From: Diphasiastrum complanatum
Lineage: Eukaryota; Streptophyta; Lycopodiopsida; Lycopodiales; Lycopodiaceae
Direction of reading: 5' to 3'
NCBI GenBank assembly: GCA_029204225.1
Contig: CM055094.1
Coordinates: forward strand, 26,982,541 to 27,046,540
Length of the DNA: 64,000 bases
Shown: positions 58,046-64,000 of the stretch, one piece after another
How the letters are laid out: each line of letters begins with the position of its first letter
How positions within the stretch are numbered: the stretch's first letter is position 1
Translations under genes and position numbers: made by a program
Notes under the pieces: model-generated
Told to the model about the DNA's origin: nothing
Databases searched by the model: none
Seen by the model: only the letters and a program-made list of their open reading frames with translations

Positions 58046-58100
58046 CATCTCTGAGTCTAGCCAGAACCTGCTCATATAATGTGGTACAATGTTTCATGGG

Positions 58101-58932
58101 CTCATTTCATACGTTGTTTCGAAACGCGTTTTAAACGACTGGTATTGGTTTGAAACAAGAATTTTTTTTTAGGTTTTTTTTTTCTAATGTCTTTTTGAGG
58201 GTTTTTCGGGTTTACACGTGTCATAGAAAGTCTGGTAACAAGTAGATACATCCAATTTCATGAGAATGCTCTAGAGAATGCAATTTCAAGAGGAGAAGTT
58301 GTAGTATGGTGACTATGATCACTTTCCTTAGTCAATTTCTGATATTGTCACCATTCATCATACAGTCTCAATTTTCAAACATCCAAGAACTTCCAAAAAT
58401 TGCAAACAGTAAAGTTATAAACTATAGAACTTACTACTTAGTACTTACAAGTTACAACTTACAAATTACAATGCACTGACCACTGACCACTTGGAAGTTG
58501 GCACTAAGTTCTAACTTCTAAGTAGTAAGTTCTAACTAGTAACAAATCACAAATTACAATTCAAGAGTCAAAAGTTTAAACTTTAAAGTTTACAGTAAAA
58601 GCAATGATGTTGCATTAATAACAAGAGTGTCAAGCGTGGCCTCAAGGCTCAAGCCTGAGGCCCCATGAGTCTGAAGTCAACTGTCATATCAATATGTAAT
58701 ATGTATAACTACTATGCTAGAGCCTAGAGTATGCCACTATCATCTATGCTGAGCAGTGAGTACCAGTGTTTGCTCGAAACGCGTTTGAAACGGGACGTAC
58801 GAAACGATCCCGTTTCGAAACGGCATTTCAATGTTCGAAACGATTGATGAAAAAATGCAAATTTTTCCGATACAGCGTGGGCTTGCGGGGTCACTTTTTT
58901 CACTTTTTGGCGAGATAGAGAAGCCTGAGAGC

Positions 58933-58933
<1 letters not shown>
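58101..58933. other. No gene; GAAACG-rich low complexity
   Basis: TCGAAACGCGTTT occurs near 58120 and 58777, and GAAACGATCCCGTTTCGAAAC at 58800-58820 is partly palindromic. The part 58420-58560 is a low-complexity ACTTACAAGTTACAA-type repeat. Confidence 0.45.
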
Positions 58934-59000
<67 letters not shown>

Positions 59001-59080
59001 TTTATTAATGTCTTTTCCATGCCAAAAGGCATATAAGACTAATGAAGTACATGTCAAGTATGTGATAACCATGGGAGCGT
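58934..59080 (-). mobile_element. LINE 3' end with (TC)n tail
   Basis: The minus strand ends ACATACTTGACATGTACTTC...GACATTAATAAAGC followed by (TC)n (58997-58934), the same end as the 37 kb LINE (ACACTTGACATGTACCTTTT...GACATTAATAAA). Reading through gives L-x-A-F-W-H-G-K-D-I-N-K, parallel to GYFKDINK at 37 kb. Confidence 0.75.
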
Positions 59081-59099
59081 ATTATACTCTTGCCTAAGT

Positions 59100-59550
59100 T
59101 TGTTAAATATTCTTTCTTCAAGTGAATTAACACTTTATTTATAGACACATTCAAAGGCAAATGCGACAGATCAATATTTAGACTCTAAACCGCATGGTCA
59201 TCCACATAAACTTCATCTTTTAAAAAGAAAAGATAAACTTAAATACCAGAGTCTTTAAAAAATTGAACAACTTCTAAAGCAAAAACCAAAGGATCAAAAG
59301 GCCTATTTACATCGCCTATTAATTCAACCAACGAGCCATTATGCAAAAAGGAAATATTATGAGTTATATGGTCTTTTCTTCAAGACTCATTTTTGGAGTA
59401 AAACCACTCATTTCCTAAGATTATGTCTATGCTATCCAAATTCATAATATAAGAATCCAATGGTTCAACATAATCTTGAATTTTAAGCGGCAACTGAGGA
59501 ACAAGCTGGTCCCAAGCTTGTCGATCTTCCCCTGACACCATTTTCACCAC
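59100..59550 (-). pseudogene. Gypsy post-protease linker
   Basis: The frame has MVSGEDRQAWDQLVPQLPLK, YIMNLDSIDIILGNEWFYSK, then a stop. D-I-I-L-G-x-x-W is the usual block between protease and reverse transcriptase. Confidence 0.7.
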
Positions 59551-60618
59551 TTACAAGTGATTACTTGGCGCGGTGGCCGCCTTGAGCTTCTGCACCAGTT
59601 TAGCATTTATGAAGTTATGTGTGGAACCATCATCAAAAAGAATAGTCACAGCTTGGTGTCCCACGATTCCATTCATACAAATGAGATTGTGGGGACCAAA
59701 AGCAACACTTCTCACAACTAGTGTCATCCTTAAAGGATAAATGAACAAAAGAAATACTAGAATTACCTGGCGCCTTAAAGGATTTAGGTTGCCCGCCAGA
59801 TTTCTTTTGCTTTTCTTTAGGCAGTCTTTTGAAAAATGCCCCTTCTCCATGCAGGAGAAGCACAAGCCGCCGGTTCTCGCCTTGTCATAATCTGCGCGAT
59901 CCAACTTGACGTGCTTTTTCCCGCCCTGGGAACCGATGTCCGTCTTGTCTTTGCCTCGCTTCTTGAAAAACTTCTTTTCTTTTTGCCCTGCCTTGGGAAA
60001 ACTTTGCTCCTTGCGGGAGGCAAAATGGGCATCATCGAAGATTTTCGCAAAGCGAACTGCATCCTCGATAGTCTGCGGTTGGTTACGCCGCACTTCTAGT
60101 TGAAATTCCTTCGGAAGCCCCAAGATGAAATGTAACTTTAATAAGATAGGGTCGATTCGCGAGGCGAATCGAGGTAAAATCTCCTAGAACTCCTGGATAT
60201 AGGCATCTAACGGCCTGGTACCCATCTGCACTTTGGCAAAACGCCTCCAATGCTCAAAGTCATCCAATACCGGAAGGAAAGCCGTTTTAAAGGCTTCCTG
60301 AAAGGCATCCCACGTGGAAGGGGCACCAACCCTTTCCTTTAGATCATGCCACCAAGTAAACGCCTTACCGCGTAAAAACATGAGAGCAGAAGCGATCTTT
60401 GTACTACCCGAAAAAAATTCCAGATTAAACATAGGATAAAGGACAGCGGACCGCGAGTGCGTTGAAGAACGCCACTCTTGCTCGGCGGAAGCATGCTTAG
60501 CTTGCATTTCCAGGGTTTGGTTTTGCAGCAAATTCAAGGCCTGTACTAATTGATTAGTATCTACATCAGGAGGAGGAGGTGAAGATGGTCCTTCACCCCA
60601 GGGCATAACAGGGTCCAT
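59551..60618 (-). pseudogene. Gypsy gag and aspartic protease
   Basis: Starts MDPVMPWGEGPSSPPPPDVD (60618), with FLRGKAFTWWHDLKERVGAP, a single in-frame TAG at 60184-60186 right after YIQEF, then HFILGLPKEFQLEVRR in the same frame. The knuckle is CFSCMEKGHFSKDC. The protease block is VTILFDDGSTHNFI, with D-D-G where D-T/S-G or D-G-G is common. Only the TAG clearly interrupts it, so this is the best preserved gag of the window. Confidence 0.85.
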
Positions 60619-61754
60619 GGTTCACAAAGGCAAAAGGCAAAGGAAAAACGGCAAGAGCTTCGCTACAAAGTGGCTTACAGAGCTTGAGACTACAACTCAA
60701 TGAAACTAGGCTTCCATTCAGCCCCTCAATGGTGAAGATGGAGCCTTTACCCCCCACCCCACATTATTTCCTTCCTTTTTGACTTTGCTGGGTGGCGAGC
60801 CTTATGGACGCCACCTAGCAAGCACATGGGCCCAAAAACAAGTGCCATCACCTTATGGGATCTACCTACCCTCAAAACACATGGCCACCACCCTCCCTAT
60901 GCCATCTCACCCAAGGGTGACTTGGGTCATGTCCCCACCCACCTTTTTGGGTCACCTTGGCCTTATGGCCCAAAGAAGCACCTAGAACTCCTCTAAGGCT
61001 TGACCTTAGACTTAGGAGGTGCAGGTACAATTGTACGTTCAAGAGGAGGTGGAAGAAAAAAATTCACTTTTTCTCCCAAAAAGTGATGAGGATAGTTGGA
61101 TTGCAAAAAAAAATTTATATGTGCTTGTTATGTACTTTTTAAAATACAAGAGAAAGCTTTATAGTTTTGAACTTACGTTCAAAAAGGTTTTACAAACTAA
61201 GATTCACTCTTGCCAACTTGCAAAGAGTTTACCATCACATCAAATCATAAGTACTTTTAAGAGTACAAAATGATGAATAGTCAAAAGGGAGGGAAATAAC
61301 TCCCTCCCCTCTCCAAAGGATTCTTCTATGCCCTCCTGTACCCTGCTGCACGCGCACCTGTGCTTGCAGCAGGCCTCTGTACAGCTGCTGACAGTCGGAC
61401 ATGTGCCTCGATCCACGCGCACGGACGCCTGGCCGCAGGCCCGAATTTATTTTTTTATTTTTTTTAAGGCGACTTTTTGCAACGAATTTAAACAGTTGCA
61501 AAAAAATCCGGCTTCCAAAACCAAGGTCAGAAAACAGACATAGTTTCTGAGAAAAAAAAATTTAACAGCCAAAGAAAACGGCTAAAAATAATCAGAAAAC
61601 CGTCAAACTTCCACCATAGCTAGCAAAGGTGGCTCATTTTCTATCCAAACGAGCAAAGTTGTTCATCTCGATTCAACGAAGACAACTAAGCCTTCTTAGA
61701 ACATCAACCAAAAACTTAAGAAAGAACGATTGGACCTTATACACAATGATCGGT
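60619..61754 (-). other. Gypsy leader, non-coding
   Basis: Between primer site and gag. Local frames of 60-88 codons lack motifs. Confidence 0.5.
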
Positions 61755-61767
61755 GGCTCTGATACCA
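61755..61767 (-). promoter_or_regulatory. Primer binding site (tRNA-Met type)
   Basis: The reverse complement reads TGGTATCAGAGCC, two bases after the LTR end. Confidence 0.85.
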
Positions 61768-61769
61768 AA

Positions 61770-62395
61770 TGTTAGAAACCCCATCGTCGATCCGGTCATT
61801 GCTAAAGCACAAACAGGTGACGAACGCTACGTTACTGCCCAACCATAGAGGTATTGCCACCTCACCCCCGTGCACTGGAGCTATAGACCACCATCAAGCA
61901 AGCTCGGATCTCCGATAAGCCATGGTGTCCCATACCACCATACCTTACCCTCGACTGTCGCCTACCTTCATCCTGAGGCCTAGATAATCGTCCTGACCTG
62001 ACCACCAGTGGAAGTGCTCTTCATTCTCCAAGAGAGAATGAATGACAAGCTCATGGAGATCCACCTCTATATACATAGTCCAGGTGGGGTCGACTCCGAC
62101 CATAAGAGTCACGCATGACCATCGACACACAGCAGTTGTGCACACTGAGCGGGTCCATAACAAAGAGTCATCGCGCGCCAATAAGACATTGGCACGTGGC
62201 ACCCAAGAGACCTATAGCTCCAGTTCAGCATTCCGTCCCATGAATGGGACCGTCACCTCAAGTTTCCTGTTGCATGCCCTTATGGGTACGTAACAGAAGT
62301 GCACTGGAAAACTATGCTGGAAACACTCTATTCCCTTCACAAGATGCATTGATATTCTGTTAGACTCCACCCGGCCATGTGCTCCCTCTATATAA

Positions 62396-62426
<31 letters not shown>

Positions 62427-62694
62427 CCTGGATCCTAGTAGAGCCTGTTGACGTGCACGGTGCCAAGTGTTCTAACACCTCAATCAGCGTCACTGGACAT
62501 CTAACTATTGTGTGCATGCTAACTTGGGGCCTTATCCACTGTTGGGCCCCTGTCCTCAGGTTAGGCCTATTCTTGCTAGTGCTTGGGCCCCCATGGGTGT
62601 CTATCCCTAAATTAGGTCCCTATGCACACACGTGCCATTATCATTCTCTTGCCCTGCATTCTCTTAACTCCAGGAATGTCACAGGCTCGTAACA
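61770..62694 (-). repeat. LTR of the minus gypsy element
   Basis: It starts TGTTAGAAAC and can end CTCGTAACA, giving TGTTA/TAACA inverted ends and a length of 925 bp. It contains a (GA)n tract (62396-62422) and beside it TATATAAAG / CTTTATATA, a candidate TATA box. The outer end is inferred from the inverted termini only. Confidence 0.65.
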
Positions 62695-62934
62695 TCCATG
62701 CACACAATCACTCACCCCATCTCCTTCATGATGTAGACATACCAATCACCGTATTCTTCACACAAAGCACACCTATGAAGCAAACAAAGGTAGAAGGCTA
62801 ATTAGCCTTCTTTTAGTTCCTCCACTGGAGCTTTTTGATGTGAGTTTACTCCTTGTTATCCACACCCACTATTGATTGTAGTTGACTATGCTACCACCTT
62901 ACACATTATCCCTACTGCCACACCCATTGTCATC

Positions 62935-63593
62935 TCCCCCCGTCTGAGTTCTCGTTCTTTACTTTTGACATGGTTCTTGAAGCCATTAAGAAGATGAGGA
63001 CATCTCACGCATGTGACATCATGGACTTAGAATCTGAGCTCCTCACCCATGGCCTTGGTACACTTGCGCCTCTACTCATCTTTACAAAGCAATCATTATT
63101 GGGTTCCCCCCTTCTTGGTGCATGAGAATTATCCATCCCATTATAAGAGTGGTGATCTCATGAGAGAGATAATTACCGTACAATCATGATCAGGAATGTC
63201 ACTTTGAAGCTCTATGGCACTATCCTTCAGTCTGAAATTAGTACAATGGCAGAGAGCAAGAGACTTTATGTTATGGGTTTGGCTGGATTCAGGGCACATC
63301 GCACCACCACATATCATATCATTACCATCAGGTACATTATTGAGCAAGCCAAGTATAGAAGTGAGAGAATTTATTGTTGCTTTGTGGACTTCGGAAAAGC
63401 CTTCTACTCAGATCCATGGCCCTTGCTTATTCAGAGGTTGCGAGGCTTAGGCTTTTCTACATATATCATATTGGCAGTGATGGCACTCTATGAGAGGGTT
63501 TGGAGTTGTTTCAGGAGTGAATCTCGTGTTTCTGATCTAGTATGGCGCACCATTGGTGACGTGGCCCAGATAGGCTGCAGAGGTGTCCAGTGA
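62935..63593 (+). pseudogene. RTE-like LINE reverse transcriptase, first part
   Basis: Plus-strand frame: FTFDMVLEAIKKM, then RDNYRTIMIRNVTLKLYGTI, GLAGFRAHRTTTYHIITIRY, IIEQAKYRSERIYCCFVDFG, KAFYSDPW and RLRGLGFSTYIILAVMALYE. F-V-D-F-x-K-A-F holds the first catalytic Asp. It stops at 63593, before the GVKQGCPLSP block present at 37 kb and 58 kb. So the three LINE pieces cover complementary parts of the same kind of RT. Confidence 0.85.
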
Positions 63594-63790
63594 GGTGTCA
63601 CAGTGCACTACTAGTGGTGCATGGGCCTTGGAGGGTATAAGTATACCTATTGGGCTCTCACTAGTGTATGCTTGATTCTGTGATTGATAGCTACATGTTG
63701 CTAGTGTGATTCCTCTTTCCATGACTGTGATTGATCCATTGCTTGGGGGCTAGATCCGTACGATCTAGGTTTGGTTGGGTTGATTTATCC
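63594..63790 (+). repeat. Partial LTR, related to the 2011-2647 LTR
   Basis: TTGCTTGGGGGCTAGATCC (about 63738) matches the reverse complement of 2112-2130 (TGGCTTGGGGGCTAGATCCA). GATCTAGGTTTGGTTGGG matches the next part. Confidence 0.55.
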
Positions 63791-64000
63791 ACCACGCGTT
63801 CCCTTTGTTTTTGAACCAAACCACTTCAAAAATGGCTTTACTGGCTGCTCCAAACTCTGCAATCACACAGTTAGTTTGCTGGAAAATGCAACATGAACCT
63901 ATACCTCTATAAGAATCCGCCATGCAAAACCTGTAAATCGCCACCAACACTCACAGCCAAGTGATTGGTGCATTTTTGCCTCTATTCATGCCTTTTCTCA
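63791..64000. other. Nothing recognised at the right end
   Basis: A 61-codon minus frame (63765-63950) exists, with an internal TGATTGCAG that could be an acceptor. I have no support for an exon. Confidence 0.3.

Larger units (their letters stand above)
56262..58100 (-). mobile_element. RTE-like LINE, 5'-truncated, with (TC)n tail
   Basis: On the minus strand: YEQVLARLRDGTGWSPP, then GCPLSPTLYIDDLERIIKEE, VMPILLYADDILLLSTSSRG, MVNISKTKVMVFNTN, LFSIMVSPVAMYSTKVWCLG and the C-terminal finger ICQLCSMHEVEDESHFIFRC. YADD is intact but stops and frame changes are many. The last unique bases are GACATTAATAAA (rc of 56295-56306) followed by (CT)n at 56286-56267. Truncated at the 5' end near 58100. 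Confidence 0.85.
59100..62694 (-). mobile_element. Ty3/gypsy 5' half with LTR, minus orientation
   Basis: From right to left: LTR (62694-61770), primer site, a leader, gag, protease and post-protease linker. It is cut before the reverse transcriptase, where the LINE 3' end begins. Related to the fragment at 1-1810 (same gag wording, GLPKEFQLEVRRNQPQTIED here against GLPKDYQVDVRRNHPKTLED there). Confidence 0.88.

Noticed and set aside
58724-59097. Frames with long (SL)n or (RE)n tracts on both strands
   Set aside because: They are translations of the (GA)n microsatellite at the LINE 3' end. The same holds at 37541-37787 and 46527-46978.
63765-63950. Possible exon ...TGATTGCAG|AGTTTGGAGC on the minus strand
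   Set aside because: An acceptor-like site alone is weak, and the downstream frame has no recognisable domain and runs into an LTR fragment.

Overview
The window looks like a gene-poor stretch of a land plant nuclear genome with large introns, probably a fern or a gymnosperm. That placement rests on plant-type Ty3/gypsy, Ty1/copia, RTE-like LINE and hAT sequences and on a host gene with an intron above 10 kb; it is an inference, not a measurement. No rRNA, functional tRNA, CRISPR or bacterial-type operon is visible. Almost every long reading frame belongs to a mobile element, and nearly all carry stops or frameshifts. || Left part (1-31 kb): a truncated Ty3/gypsy 5' half (1-1810), a reverse-oriented retroelement leader plus LTR (1811-2647), two tail-to-tail copies of an unusual reverse transcriptase relic (2.8-4.4 kb), a decayed minus-strand copia (6.1-7.5 kb), a degenerate minisatellite (7.5-7.9 kb), then a nest. 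In the nest a copia-type LTR/leader unit (split at 9355/21797) was broken by a 12.4 kb Ty3/gypsy element (9356-21796), and that element's reverse transcriptase was broken by a 5.9 kb copia element (13043-18922, minus strand, 5-bp target duplication). To the right follow a second LTR/leader unit, a copia gag-pol relic fused to a gypsy integrase (to 25.6 kb), AT-rich relics, another copia relic (29-30 kb) and a tRNA-related SINE head (31.0 kb). || Right part (36-56 kb): I can assemble five consecutive exons of a WD40-repeat host gene on the minus strand (55702 down to 36422; 269 codons, all junctions GT-AG). Its introns are about 5.3, 2.2, 10.5 and 0.4 kb. The 10.5 kb intron holds a LINE fragment ending in a (TC)n(AT)n tract, a GC-rich repeat family, a 2.0 kb non-autonomous LTR element with a perfect 5-bp target duplication, a 1.45 kb inverted repeat and a nearly complete hAT transposase gene. 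|| Right end (56-64 kb): a LINE with a minus-strand reverse transcriptase (56.3-58.1 kb), the 3' end of another LINE (58.9-59.1 kb), a minus-strand Ty3/gypsy 5' half with LTR (59.1-62.7 kb), a plus-strand LINE fragment (62.9-63.6 kb) and a partial LTR. || Hand-counted LTR divergence (about 5.6 percent for the outer gypsy, 4.7 percent for the nested copia, 2 percent for the short LTR element) gives a rough order of insertion. The observations I rate highest are the shared (TC)n-capped 3' ends of three LINE copies, the assembled host gene and its loaded intron, the unusual reverse transcriptase pair, the long inverted repeat and the non-TG/CA termini of the nested copia LTRs.
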